Assembly (NCBI GenBank): GCA_964203235.1
Contig: CAXNLE010000002.1
Coordinates: 868,001 to 932,000, forward strand
Length of the DNA: 64,000 bases
Reading direction: 5' to 3'
Source of the DNA: BACL27 sp964203235
Lineage (GTDB): Bacteria > Actinomycetota > Acidimicrobiia > Acidimicrobiales > Ilumatobacteraceae
This document shows positions 26,570 to 35,163 of the stretch, one piece after another. The notes beneath the pieces are model-generated. The model saw only the letters and a program-made list of their open reading frames with translations. It ran no database searches and was not told where the DNA came from. The position numbers and the translations under genes are program-made. Every line of letters begins with the position of its first letter. Position 1 is the first letter of the stretch.

Positions 26570-27219
26570 GCGACTACCGCAAGTTGTTTAGACATAATTG
26601 TTGGTATTCGACTGGCAAGTAATCCTGCGTCGACCGCGCGAGCGATTGCAGCATCAAAACTAATTTCAGCAACAACCGGCGCGCCGATGACTGCTTCAAC
26701 GTCATGTTTGCCGAGCGCGCGACCGGCCTCGTTGATTAACACGATGCCAGTTGGTGATACCGAAAGTTGTGCGGCCCGTCGTAACGACAAATAACACGGA
26801 CGAGTAACGAGCAACGATGAACTGGCGTGAGAAAGTAAATCGGGCGACGGCAGACCGCAGCCAGCGTCAACAATTATTGGTAAATCAAATGTTTTAAGTG
26901 CGGCACATAGTTCTGAGAAATTTCTATTTTCTTTTTCTTTTGCATCTAATTGTTTTGAACCACGCGCAATAATTTGTAAATTCGCCGTCGCCTGAATTGC
27001 AATTGATTGCAAAGTCATTCGCGAACCATGATCGCAATTCGCAAACCAATCATTAATGCCGGGCCCCGATGATTCTGCCAAACCGAGCACCGCCGGCACA
27101 TCACCAGCAAGATCAACAAGCAGTGCACCGCGTTGTGACTCTGCGGCGCGCATTAGTGCAATAGTTGATGCAACAACTGTTGTGCCGCTGCCACCTTTTA
27201 CCGACCAACAAACAATCAT
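26566..27219 (-). CDS. CpaE/MinD-like P-loop protein of Tad locus
   Basis: This 217-residue ParA/MinD-superfamily protein heads the Tad operon. Such proteins place the pilus machine in the cell or regulate secretion. The deviant Walker A is CWSVKGGSGTTVVASTIAL. The usual second lysine (GKT) is replaced by Thr, while the signature first lysine remains, so ATP binding may persist with altered hydrolysis. The product starts at the Met before IVCWSVKGG and lacks the receiver-like domain of CpaE. It overlaps the pilus ATPase gene by 4 bases. Confidence 0.82.
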   Translation of the reverse strand: MIVCWSVKGGSGTTVVASTIALMRAAESQRGALLVDLAGDVPAVLGLAESSGPGINDWFANCDHGSRMTLQSIAIQATANLQIIARGSKQLDAKEKENRNFSELCAALKTFDLPIIVDAGCGLPSPDLLSHASSSLLVTRPCYLSLRRAAQLSVSPTGIVLINEAGRALGKHDVEAVIGAPVVAEISFDAAIARAVDAGLLASRIPTIMSKQLAVVA

Positions 27220-27331
27220 TTTGTGCGCTCCTTAAATTGAGCCCAGTGTTCGTAACTAGGTTCGAGTTATTGCATGTGTACACAAAGATCGAATTGCGTC
27301 ATCTGAAAATTAGACAAGTAGCCTTCGCGAT

Positions 27332-27427
27332 GGAGGTGTCCGGGTACCTGGTGGGCTCCGCCGCCTTCAAAGCGGTTGGGACGAGTGAACCTCGTTCGGC
27401 GGGTTCGATTCCCGTCCGCCTCCGCCA
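27332..27427 (+). tRNA. selC: tRNA-Sec (TCA), selenocysteine tRNA
   Basis: The 96-base gene has features found only in selenocysteine tRNA. The anticodon loop CTTCAAA gives anticodon TCA, which reads UGA. The acceptor starts GGAGGTG and pairs with CGCCTCC, with one further non-canonical position before the T arm, in keeping with the longer 8+5 arrangement. The variable arm is long, with stem ACGAG/CTCGT. GGTTGGGACG after the anticodon stem resembles the E. coli selC sequence, the T arm is GCGGGTTCGATTCCCGT, and CCA is encoded. It lies between the Tad operon and psuG and supports UGA recoding in this genome. Confidence 0.94.
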
Positions 27428-27431
27428 AAAA

Positions 27432-28349
27432 TTATTGCGCTGTAGAAAGTTCGACTGCGAGTTGTGCAGCGGTTAGCGCATTGTTTTCGGCTAACGAAAG
27501 ATTTGCTTTGACACTTGCATCGTGCGTTGCGTTCGCGATGAATTTTAAAACATAAGGAGTAACAGCCGCGCCGGTGATGCCTTGGTTGTTCGCGGCATCG
27601 AGCGCAGTCGCCGTAATTTCATCCATAAATGATTTAAGTAAGCCGTCTTTTTTTGGAACAGGCACGCAAGCGAGAATTCCACCGTTGCGTCCGAGTGCAT
27701 CGTTGGTCCGAACAATTTCCGCGAGTTCTTTAATCGTTTCAACTCGTGCAGGTATTTTTAAATCGCCGCGCTCAACGGTGAACTCTGGAAAAAAATCGCA
27801 GCCAAGACCGAGCACGGGCACGCTTAAAGTTTCAAGATATTCAAGAGTGCGCGGCAGGTCAAGAAACGATTTAGCGCCTGCACAAACTGTGACGACATGG
27901 TGCTGGGCGATTGCGCCAAGATCGCTACTGATGTCGCCACTTGTTTCGGCGCCTCGATGCACGCCGCCGATACCGCCAGTTGAAAAAACACGGATGCCGG
28001 CTCGAGCCGCGAGCAAAAGTGAAGACGAAACAGTTGTCGCGCCAACGGGCCATTTTGTGGCCATCGCCGTGGCGAGTTCGCGCTCACCAACTTTTTTCGC
28101 GGGACCAAGAATTAGTGGCCATTCGCTTTGATCAATGCCGACTCGCGCGACGCCATCAAGCACCGCAGTAATTGCTGGCACGACACCGTGACTTCGTAGC
28201 GCCGCGGTGCAGCGGGTTAATGCCTCAAGATTTGCCGGCGATGGCAGACCAAGATGCGAAAAAATAGTTGATTCGAGTGCGACAACTGGTTTGTGTTGCG
28301 AGAGTGCCGCGCTGACTTCGTCGCTAACGCGAATTTGGTACGAGTTCAT
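27432..28349 (-). CDS. psuG: Pseudouridine-5'-phosphate glycosidase
   Basis: This 305-residue enzyme splits pseudouridine 5'-phosphate into uracil and ribose 5-phosphate by breaking the C-glycosidic bond. The family pattern is strong: VVALESTIFSHLGLPSP near the N-terminus, then FSTGGIGGVHRGAE with the active-site loop, VCAGAKSFLDLPRTLEYLE, and DFFPEFTVERGDL. ATG 28349 is used; the upstream extension overlaps the kinase gene and lacks the pattern. Its start overlaps the kinase stop by 4 bases, so the two genes form a pseudouridine degradation operon. The stop lies 4 bases from the selC gene on the other strand. Confidence 0.94.
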   Translation of the reverse strand: MNSYQIRVSDEVSAALSQHKPVVALESTIFSHLGLPSPANLEALTRCTAALRSHGVVPAITAVLDGVARVGIDQSEWPLILGPAKKVGERELATAMATKWPVGATTVSSSLLLAARAGIRVFSTGGIGGVHRGAETSGDISSDLGAIAQHHVVTVCAGAKSFLDLPRTLEYLETLSVPVLGLGCDFFPEFTVERGDLKIPARVETIKELAEIVRTNDALGRNGGILACVPVPKKDGLLKSFMDEITATALDAANNQGITGAAVTPYVLKFIANATHDASVKANLSLAENNALTAAQLAVELSTAQ

Positions 28350-29224
28350 TGTGCATCCATTGTCGCGCCCGGACTGCGCAAAACGCGCGCGGCAAGTTGA
28401 TGACCAGCCAAGACACATATATAGGTGTCGAGAATATTCTCACCAAATTTTGTCAAGAATCCGGCGGCAAAGGCATCACCTGCCCCAGTTGTATCAATAA
28501 TTTCGCCAACAGGCTCAACTTCAATAGTTTTGACGACTTTATTCTTAATCAGCGTTGTTGGCCGAGCGCCAGCTTTAATCACCACGATGTCGAGGTCTAG
28601 TGGTTGTGCTGCCAGATTCAGTACTTCAGCCTCATCGGTATTGCAGAAAAATATCTTTGGTTGAATCTCGGCTACAAGACTTCGAAATTTGGCGACGCCG
28701 TACGCGAGAATTAATGATGCCGACGAAGCATCAATTGTCACTGGGATTTTTTTTTCGTGTGCAGTAGCAATGCACGCCCGCGTCGCAGTTGCTAGAGGCT
28801 CTGAAAAAAGCGAATACGCCGGCACATGCAGTAGTGAAACATTTTCAAACCAATTATCTGGGGCCAAAACGAGTTCAGTCGCTGCTGCACGATCAGTGAT
28901 CATTGTGCGCTCACCGTCGGGCGAAACAATTACAACTATTGAGCCAGTTCGTCCGCCGCGAACAACACATGGGTCAACGCCAGCATCGCGCAGTGCGCCA
29001 ACTAATTGGTCACCGAGACGATCATCACCAACTTGTGCAATCAGTCGCGTGCCCGTATCTGTGCGAGATTTTCGCTGAGCCACAGTCGCGGCAAACACGG
29101 CAACATTCGATGCGCTACCGCCGCGAGTGCGAACTATCCGTGACGGAGTATCCGCGCCGTAATTAAGAGATTCTGGCAACCACACGACAATGTCTTCAAC
29201 TAAATCACCGATGACGCACAACAC
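28346..29224 (-). CDS. psuK: PfkB-family kinase, probable pseudouridine kinase
   Basis: This 292-residue ribokinase-like enzyme has the N-terminal VRTRGGSASNVAVFAATVA substrate region and the C-terminal signature IDTTGAGDAFAAGFLTKFG with the catalytic Asp. Because it overlaps psuG by 4 bases, it most likely phosphorylates pseudouridine to supply PsuG. It begins MLCVIGDLVEDIVVWLPE. Another PfkB substrate such as a ribonucleoside or ribose cannot be ruled out from sequence. Confidence 0.86.
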   Translation of the reverse strand: MLCVIGDLVEDIVVWLPESLNYGADTPSRIVRTRGGSASNVAVFAATVAQRKSRTDTGTRLIAQVGDDRLGDQLVGALRDAGVDPCVVRGGRTGSIVVIVSPDGERTMITDRAAATELVLAPDNWFENVSLLHVPAYSLFSEPLATATRACIATAHEKKIPVTIDASSASLILAYGVAKFRSLVAEIQPKIFFCNTDEAEVLNLAAQPLDLDIVVIKAGARPTTLIKNKVVKTIEVEPVGEIIDTTGAGDAFAAGFLTKFGENILDTYICVLAGHQLAARVLRSPGATMDAQ

Positions 29225-29236
29225 GTCGTGGCGAGA

Positions 29237-30175
29237 TTAAACCGAGAGAAGGTCGCGGGCACCTGTGTCGCTAGATGGATGGCGCAACTTGCTCATCGCT
29301 CGTGCTTCGATTTGTCGAATTCGTTCGCGAGTTAAGTTAAATGCTTCGCCGACTTCTTCGAGTGTTCTTGGCTCACCACGATCAAGACCGAAACGCAACG
29401 CCAAAATCTCGCGCTCACGCTGATCAAGCGGCGCAAGCAGTCGAGTAATTTCTTCTGGCAATAGTGCAGTGGCCGCAACTTCAAATGGCGACTCTGCTGA
29501 GCGGTCTTCGACAACATCACCGAGTTCGGCATCACCGTCTTCGCGCAATGGCTCTGACAATGAAAGTGGCTCTGCAGCAAAGCGCAACGCTTCGGTCACT
29601 TTGTCTGCAGGCATTTCAACTTCTTCAGCCAACTCTGCGAGTGTCGCGTGGCGACCAAACTTCAATTCAAGGCGAGAGCGCGCTTTTTGCAGACGTGCCA
29701 ACGTGTCTCCAGCGTGTACCGGAAGTCGAATTGTGCGACCAGTATTTGCAATACCGCGAGTGATCGCTTGGCGAATCCACCACGTTGCATAAGTCGAGAA
29801 TTTGAAACCTTTTCGCCAGTCAAATTTTTCTACGGCATGCATTAAACCGAGGTTGCCCTCTTGAATCAGGTCTAGCAACGGCAGGCCCGAGGCTTGATAC
29901 TTTTTGGCGATCGAAACAACCAATCGCAAATTCGACTGCACGAACTGGCGCTCAGCCTTCGCCCCAGCCTTGACAATTTTGTTAAGTTCACGACGCTTAG
30001 TTGGGTCAATTTGCTTCTCTGTTTTATTAAGAGTTGCTTCGGCAATTTTGCCTTCTTCGATAGTTTTAGCCAGGCGAACTTCGTCATCTTTGGTAAGCAA
30101 CAAGTACTGACCGATATCGGTGAGGTAGAGGCGAACTAGGTCTTCGTCGTCTCGGTCAATTCGCTCTTTCGCCAC
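29237..30175 (-). CDS. RNA polymerase sigma-70 factor, primary-like
   Basis: This 312-residue sigma factor directs RNA polymerase to promoters. Region 1.2 (DLVRLYLTDIGQYLLLT), region 2 (NLRLVVSIAKKYQASGLPLL, then IQEGNLGLMHAVEKFDWRKG and TYATWWIRQAI) and region 4 (REREILALRFGLDRGEPRTL, then RERIRQIEARAM) are all complete. There is no long N-terminal region 1.1, so it may be a principal-like group 2 factor (SigB or HrdB type) or a short primary factor. It starts at GTG. It is followed by psuK after 12 bases, which is likely incidental. Confidence 0.93.
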   Translation of the reverse strand: MAKERIDRDDEDLVRLYLTDIGQYLLLTKDDEVRLAKTIEEGKIAEATLNKTEKQIDPTKRRELNKIVKAGAKAERQFVQSNLRLVVSIAKKYQASGLPLLDLIQEGNLGLMHAVEKFDWRKGFKFSTYATWWIRQAITRGIANTGRTIRLPVHAGDTLARLQKARSRLELKFGRHATLAELAEEVEMPADKVTEALRFAAEPLSLSEPLREDGDAELGDVVEDRSAESPFEVAATALLPEEITRLLAPLDQREREILALRFGLDRGEPRTLEEVGEAFNLTRERIRQIEARAMSKLRHPSSDTGARDLLSV

Positions 30176-30387
30176 GTATTCTCCCTAAAAATTATTGCAA
30201 CTATTACAAATAGCGCGCCCCAGTCGGTGCGACACGCCTAACGATACCCACGAGGCAAAGGACACACACGCAAAAAACTCGGAATTTTAAGCCATTAAAT
30301 AGGTCAAATTCTGCGAGGCGATTTGATGGTCAATGAGTTCACACTATTTGGCTTGAAAAAAATCAACTGACTGGTATGGTTTGATTT

Positions 30388-31224
30388 ATGGCAAATCCAA
30401 TTCTCAACGAAAAATCATTTTCAAAAGTAATGCAGCGAAGCGCAGGCGAGGCTGGGTGGGCGGCACCGCAACCTGGCCAACAGTCCTCGTCGCAAGTATT
30501 TCATGCTCCAATAAATGATGGCCCGGTCTCGCCTTATAAGTCGGGCGACGTGATGACAGCAAGTGGCACCGCAAGTGCGGCGTTGTTGTTGATGTTGCTT
30601 CTCGTGGCTTCGGCGATGTTTGGCTGGTCGTCGGTTGTCGAAGCAGAAAATGGCGCAGTGTCGTTTCCGGGTTTGGCAATAGCAGGGGCCCTGTTTGGTT
30701 TTGTTTGCGCAATCGTCTTGACATTTAAACCAAAACTGGCTCGTGTTCTTGCGCCTGTTTATGCAATCGCTCAAGGTTTATTTGTCGGTGCGATTTCGAA
30801 AATTTTCAACACTGCTTACGACGGCATCGTAATTCAGGCTGTTGGTATAACGCTTGGTGTGTTCGTAACGATGCTTGTGCTTTATCGCACCGGAGTGATT
30901 CGAGTGACGGACAAAATGCGCCGCACAATTATTGGTGCAACAATGGGAATCGCAATTTTTTACGGAGTGTCGATGCTTCTTAGTTTGTTTGGCATGAACA
31001 TTTCGTTCTTCAACAGTTCGAGCCCGATGAGCATTGGATTCAGTTTCATAGTTGCTGGTCTGGCTGCAATGAATTTGGCACTCGACTTTGACTTTATTGA
31101 GCGCGGCGAGAAAGCTGGATTACCAAAACATATGGAGTGGTACGCAGCATTCGGACTGATGGTGACAATTGTTTGGCTGTATCTTGAGATTTTACGGTTG
31201 CTCGCAAAATTACGCGATCGCTAA
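30388..31224 (+). CDS. Bax inhibitor-1/YccA family membrane protein
   Basis: This 278-residue membrane protein belongs to the Bax inhibitor-1 (TMBIM) family, which in bacteria may conduct calcium or protect against stress. The N-terminal 60 residues are cytoplasmic and polar. Seven membrane helices follow, with typical segments PVYAIAQGLFVGAISKIFNT and LALDFDFIERGEKAGLPKHM. The last part, EWYAAFGLMVTIVWLYLEIL, is the family C-terminal helix. The ATG at 30388 is used. It stands alone with its own upstream space of about 200 bases; I see no clear regulatory site there. Confidence 0.9.
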   Translation: MANPILNEKSFSKVMQRSAGEAGWAAPQPGQQSSSQVFHAPINDGPVSPYKSGDVMTASGTASAALLLMLLLVASAMFGWSSVVEAENGAVSFPGLAIAGALFGFVCAIVLTFKPKLARVLAPVYAIAQGLFVGAISKIFNTAYDGIVIQAVGITLGVFVTMLVLYRTGVIRVTDKMRRTIIGATMGIAIFYGVSMLLSLFGMNISFFNSSSPMSIGFSFIVAGLAAMNLALDFDFIERGEKAGLPKHMEWYAAFGLMVTIVWLYLEILRLLAKLRDR

Positions 31225-31237
31225 ACGGATCAGCCAC

Positions 31238-31259
31238 GCACAAAGAAAACTCTTTGTGT
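31238..31259. other. Hairpin between Bax inhibitor-like and carbamoyltransferase genes
   Basis: CACAAAG (31239-31245) and CTTTGTG (31252-31258) pair perfectly around a six-base loop, with a further G-T wobble pair. It is 14 bases after one gene and 20 before the next. There is no T-run, so it may be a weak terminator or lie in the leader of the downstream gene. Confidence 0.4.
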
Positions 31260-31279
31260 CAGTAGAATAAAAAGCGCCG

Positions 31280-33097
31280 ATGACGAACATTCTCGGAATC
31301 TCTGCGCTTTATCACGACAGTGCCGCATGCCTTGTGCGTGACGGCGAGATTGTGGTTGCCGCCCAAGAAGAGCGGTTCTCGCGCAGAAAGCATGACTCTC
31401 GGTTGCCTCGTCTCGCAACTGACTTTTGCTTGGCTGAAGCGAAAATCTCAGAAAGCGAAATCGACTATGTCGTATTTTACGACAAGCCGATGCTCAAATT
31501 CAACCGAATCGTTAAAACCCACATGGCGTATGCGCCGCGTGGCCGCAAGTCATTCGCTGCTGCCGGCAGGCTTTGGTTCGGCGGAAAGTTACAAACGAAA
31601 GAACAGATTCAAAAGTTTTTGAATTTCTCTGGAGAAGTATTATTCGCTGAACACCACGAAGCGCACGCGATGTCGGCTTTCTATCCTTCGCCGTATGAGC
31701 AAGCAGCAGTACTGACTATTGATGGTGTCGGTGAGTGGGCGACAACAAGTTTGTCGGTCGGCCGTGACAACTCGCTTGAAGTGATTAAGGAAATTAAGTT
31801 TCCACACTCACTTGGTTTGCTTTATTCGGCGTTCACAAGTTTCACTGGCTTCAAAGTCAACTCTGGTGAATACAAAATGATGGGACTCGCACCGTACGGC
31901 GAACCAAAATATGTTGACACGATTCTTGAGCATTTGATTGAAGTACAACAAGATGGGAGTTTTCGGTTGAACATGGAGTACTTTGACTTCCCGGTTAGCA
32001 ACCGAATGACGAGTCAACGATTTGCAGGCTTGTTTGGTGGCCCAGCGCGAAACCCAGAGTCAGAACTTTCGCAACGTGAAATGGATCTATCTCGCTCGAT
32101 GCAAGAAGTCACCGAACTTGTAGTTGGTCGTCTCGCACAGTACGCGCGCGACACAACTGGCTCAAAAAATCTTTGTCTCGCTGGCGGTGTTGCTTTGAAT
32201 TGTGTTGCCAATGGAAAACTAATTCGCGAAAATATTTTTGAAAATGTTTGGATACAGCCTGCGGCTGGAGACGCCGGTGGGGCACTTGGCGCCGCATTAG
32301 GTGTGTGGCACAAATATCTTGGCAATCCTCGGACTGTGAAAAAAAGCGATGCGATGCGTGGTAGTTATCTCGGGCCAAAATTCTCTGATGCCGAAGTTTC
32401 GACATTTTTAGATTCAAAAGCAGTTCCTTATCAAAAACTTGCCACAGCAGAACTCAACACGCGTGTCGCAGATTTATTAAACGACGGTTCAGTCGTTGGG
32501 TGGTTTCAAGGCCGAATGGAGTTCGGCCCACGTGCACTCGGCAATCGCACAATTTTGGGTGATGCCCGTCATCCAGATATGCAAAAAAAGATGAACTTGA
32601 AAATTAAATTCCGTGAGGGGTTTCGACCTTTTGCGCCTGCGGTCTTGGCAGAAGATGTCGCCGATTGGTTTGACCTCGCTCAGTCGAGCCCATATATGTT
32701 GATCGTTGCGCCAGTCGCGCAGCATCGACGAAGCAAAGATCACTTGGACATGTCGAAACTTTTCGGAATCGACAAATTAAATGTCGTGCGATCGGAGATT
32801 CCGGCAGTTACGCATGTTGATTTTTCGGCGCGAGTGCAGACCGTGCATCAAGAAACAAATCCAGAATTTCATAGTTTGCTTTCTGAGTTCAAAAAACGCC
32901 ACGGTTGTTCGGTGTTGCTGAACACGTCGTTTAATGTTCGTGGTGAGCCGCCAGTTTGCACGCCAGAAGAGGCATACACATGTTTCATGCGCACCGATAT
33001 GGATTATCTTGTGATCGGTTCATTGCTGTTATCAAAATCTGATCAACCAGCGTTTGAGCATGACTCAGACTGGCAAAAAGAGTTCGTACTTGATTAA
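31280..33097 (+). CDS. NodU/CmcH-family carbamoyltransferase
   Basis: The 605-residue enzyme transfers a carbamoyl group from carbamoyl phosphate, through a carbamoyl-adenylate, to a hydroxyl of a sugar or other small molecule. The N-terminal ASKHA-type domain has ILGISALYHDSAACLVRDGE and AEHHEAHAMSAFYPSPY with conserved metal-binding histidines. LCLAGGVALNCVANGKL and the C-terminal GWFQGRMEFGPRALGNRTIL, then TSFNVRGEPPVC, complete the family pattern. It heads a cluster with a small membrane protein, an SGNH-like protein and a small peptide. The target may be a surface glycan or secreted metabolite. Confidence 0.93.
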   Translation: MTNILGISALYHDSAACLVRDGEIVVAAQEERFSRRKHDSRLPRLATDFCLAEAKISESEIDYVVFYDKPMLKFNRIVKTHMAYAPRGRKSFAAAGRLWFGGKLQTKEQIQKFLNFSGEVLFAEHHEAHAMSAFYPSPYEQAAVLTIDGVGEWATTSLSVGRDNSLEVIKEIKFPHSLGLLYSAFTSFTGFKVNSGEYKMMGLAPYGEPKYVDTILEHLIEVQQDGSFRLNMEYFDFPVSNRMTSQRFAGLFGGPARNPESELSQREMDLSRSMQEVTELVVGRLAQYARDTTGSKNLCLAGGVALNCVANGKLIRENIFENVWIQPAAGDAGGALGAALGVWHKYLGNPRTVKKSDAMRGSYLGPKFSDAEVSTFLDSKAVPYQKLATAELNTRVADLLNDGSVVGWFQGRMEFGPRALGNRTILGDARHPDMQKKMNLKIKFREGFRPFAPAVLAEDVADWFDLAQSSPYMLIVAPVAQHRRSKDHLDMSKLFGIDKLNVVRSEIPAVTHVDFSARVQTVHQETNPEFHSLLSEFKKRHGCSVLLNTSFNVRGEPPVCTPEEAYTCFMRTDMDYLVIGSLLLSKSDQPAFEHDSDWQKEFVLD

Positions 33098-33254
33098 GCG
33101 CAGTTTCGTGTTCGTCGTTTGGTGCGCGATAGTTGTGGCCGGCGTTACGCGAAGAATCTTTGGCTTGGGTCGGTTAACTTCAAAAAAATCGGCGCAAAGT
33201 TATTGGGTTGATAAAGCCCCATTGCCGAAAGATCATTTTGAGCGCCAACGCTAG
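33090..33254 (+). CDS. Small single-helix membrane protein, SxtJ-like tail motif
   Basis: This gene of 54 residues starts at TTG 33090 and overlaps the carbamoyltransferase stop by 8 bases. It has one membrane helix (SFVFVVWCAIVVAGV) then a soluble tail with AQSYWVDKAPLP. A Ser-Tyr-Trp-Val motif after a short membrane region is, from memory, typical of SxtJ-family proteins found next to NodU-type carbamoyltransferases. It may be a cut-down version. The function is unknown; co-occurrence suggests that it helps to export or anchor the product. Confidence 0.6.
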   Translation: MIKRSFVFVVWCAIVVAGVTRRIFGLGRLTSKKSAQSYWVDKAPLPKDHFERQR

Positions 33255-33300
33255 GAAATCTCGCTCTGCAGTTGAGCATCGCAACTTAATAGTTCCGCAG

Positions 33301-34248
33301 ATGCGTGACTACGACGAACTCGGTTTACACAAAGAGTGGGTACCACATCTGATGTATTTTCACCCACGCAATGTTGCACTCAAGTCTGTCTCAACAGACG
33401 AATACGGCATTCGTAAAACTGGTGGAGCAAAAACTCAGTCACCAACTGCGATTTTTCTTGGTGGTAGCAGCGCATTTGGAATTGGTGCGACGTCCGACCT
33501 TACGACGATCCCGAGCTTTCTGAATTCAAACACTAGGTATAACTGGTTGAATCTTGGCGGACGAGCGTTTAACTCGACACAAGAAGTTATTTTGGTTCAC
33601 TTAGCTAACCTCAAAAAAATTGATGGTCCGATTGTTGTTATGTCTGGAGTCAACAATTTGATTCGTGCACTAATGCCGGGAAGATTTTCTCCGATGTACG
33701 GTGCTTTTTTTGACCAGTCACTTTATGAAAAGAAGATGGCTGCAGCTGTAGTCGGCAACCGCGAACTGTTGCGAATGTTGTTTGCTGGAGTTCGTGCCAA
33801 GTTCGGCCTAGCAAAAAAAACTATAGCAACAGCACAGTCAAAGTCGGCAAAAGCAGATTCATACGCCACGATGCTCTCGGTGTTTGAGCGCGACTGCGAA
33901 TATTTACAGATGCGTGCAAAAAATAATAACTCCTCCGTGACTTTCGTTATGCAGCCTTTTATACCATGGCTAAATAAATCTTTAGCGTCACAGGAGACCG
34001 AGTTATTTGCGTTGCTTGACCAAGAAGCCGATGGTTTTTCGCTGGTGCTCCGTGAACTTGCTGAGTATCGAGATCAATACGACAAGGACATTCATGCAAT
34101 CTGCTCAAAAGTCGGTGTTAAATATTTGAACCTCAACGATGCACCGGAGCTTCAACAACCAGAATGGCTGTTTGTTGACCGTGTCCACATGACCGACAAC
34201 GGCTGCGACGCAGTTGCCAGATTGCTTGTGCGAGACTTGGCTCTATGA
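33301..34248 (+). CDS. SGNH/GDSL-like hydrolase
   Basis: The protein resembles an SGNH-fold esterase or acyltransferase. Block I with the nucleophilic Ser is FLGGSSAFGIGATSDLTTIP. The conserved Gly (block II) and Asn (block III) are in NLGGRAFNSTQE and SGVNNL. The Asp-x-x-His block V is FVDRVHMTDNGCDAVA. There is no signal peptide with this start. I use ATG 33301. The frame opens at TTG 33208, which would overlap the small membrane protein gene and add 31 residues. The substrate may be the carbamoylated product of the cluster. Confidence 0.78.
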   Translation: MRDYDELGLHKEWVPHLMYFHPRNVALKSVSTDEYGIRKTGGAKTQSPTAIFLGGSSAFGIGATSDLTTIPSFLNSNTRYNWLNLGGRAFNSTQEVILVHLANLKKIDGPIVVMSGVNNLIRALMPGRFSPMYGAFFDQSLYEKKMAAAVVGNRELLRMLFAGVRAKFGLAKKTIATAQSKSAKADSYATMLSVFERDCEYLQMRAKNNNSSVTFVMQPFIPWLNKSLASQETELFALLDQEADGFSLVLRELAEYRDQYDKDIHAICSKVGVKYLNLNDAPELQQPEWLFVDRVHMTDNGCDAVARLLVRDLAL

Positions 34249-34349
34249 GTTTGCTGTCTCAACTTAAGAAACTTTTCAAAAAACTATTTTCTCGCAAAGG
34301 CTCGCAAGGCGCCGGCGAAGTCTCAGACGACAACTACCCAATGTTCTAA
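34245..34349 (+). CDS. 34-residue peptide, coupled to SGNH gene
   Basis: The ATG overlaps the TGA of the SGNH gene (ATGA), so it can be translated by coupling. The product starts MSLLSQLKKLFKKLFSRKG, a strongly basic amphipathic helix, followed by an acidic tail ending DDNYPMF. The frame ends with TAA 63 bases before the next gene. It has no relative that I recognise. The pattern would suit a membrane-associated or regulatory peptide, but it could also be a chance ORF. Confidence 0.45.
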   Translation: MSLLSQLKKLFKKLFSRKGSQGAGEVSDDNYPMF

Positions 34350-34412
34350 ACAGGATTGCTTCGGGGCGGGTTCGGGTCGTTTGAGTGTTGCTGCAACGAA
34401 TATGATTTGGTC

Positions 34413-35129
34413 ATGAGCGACAAGCCACATCTCAAACATAACTACGGAACGATCAACAAAGAATACGCAATTGATTTAGCGACGCGAGCCCCAGAAAATG
34501 ATGGGCCGATTTATATGGTCAACTTAATGAAGTATCACGAAGTCGCGCAGTACCAGAGCGATGATGGCATGGATAAATCGATTAGTGGTCGTGAAGCCGA
34601 TGATCGTTACAACCCAGCAAGTGTTCTCAGCAAAATTGGCGCAGACATGGTTTTTGTGGCAGACGTAAAAAAGAGTCACGTCGGCAGTGAAGATTGGGAT
34701 CGAATTGCGATTGTGCGCTACGCCACTCGTAAATCTTTTATCGAGATGCAGTCACGAAAAGATTTCAGCGAAAAACATAAGCACAAGGCAGCCGGTATGC
34801 AACGCACGATAATCGTGTGCTGTCGACCAGAAGATATCGCACTTGATAAAACCGGTCGACCAACAGTTGGCAATTCGCGTGCAGTATTAATGGTTGTACG
34901 TCAAACAGACAATCGCAACAGCGCATTTGCTCAAATTGACAGCGCGACAAATTTTGCGGCAGAGGGCACGATAATCGGTGACGGCCGAATGTGGGACACA
35001 GTTCAATTCAAAGCGTTTGACTCGCAGCAACAAGCAGACGAAAATGCAGCCTCGCTTAAAGATTGTTTACCTGGCTCGAGTTTTGTTATGACACTCGATG
35101 CATCAATGGATGCAATTACGACGCGCTAG
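34413..35129 (+). CDS. DUF1330-like / dimeric alpha-beta barrel protein
   Basis: The 238-residue product contains two copies of a ferredoxin-like barrel pattern. The first (PIYMVNLMKYHEVAQYQSDD, then IAIVRYATRKSFIEMQSRKD) resembles DUF1330 and related small oxidoreductase-like folds; the second half is more divergent. The start is ATG 34413, as the upstream part of the open frame is not family-like. There are no catalytic residues that I can assign. It follows the carbamoyltransferase cluster but may be independent. Confidence 0.65.
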   Translation: MSDKPHLKHNYGTINKEYAIDLATRAPENDGPIYMVNLMKYHEVAQYQSDDGMDKSISGREADDRYNPASVLSKIGADMVFVADVKKSHVGSEDWDRIAIVRYATRKSFIEMQSRKDFSEKHKHKAAGMQRTIIVCCRPEDIALDKTGRPTVGNSRAVLMVVRQTDNRNSAFAQIDSATNFAAEGTIIGDGRMWDTVQFKAFDSQQQADENAASLKDCLPGSSFVMTLDASMDAITTR

Positions 35130-35163
35130 AGATTTGCGAACTATCTAATCCGCTATTCGTAAC

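Noticed and set aside
27165..27476. Plus-strand ORF of 103 residues
   Set aside because: It runs through the tRNA-Sec gene, and its codons follow the tRNA sequence.
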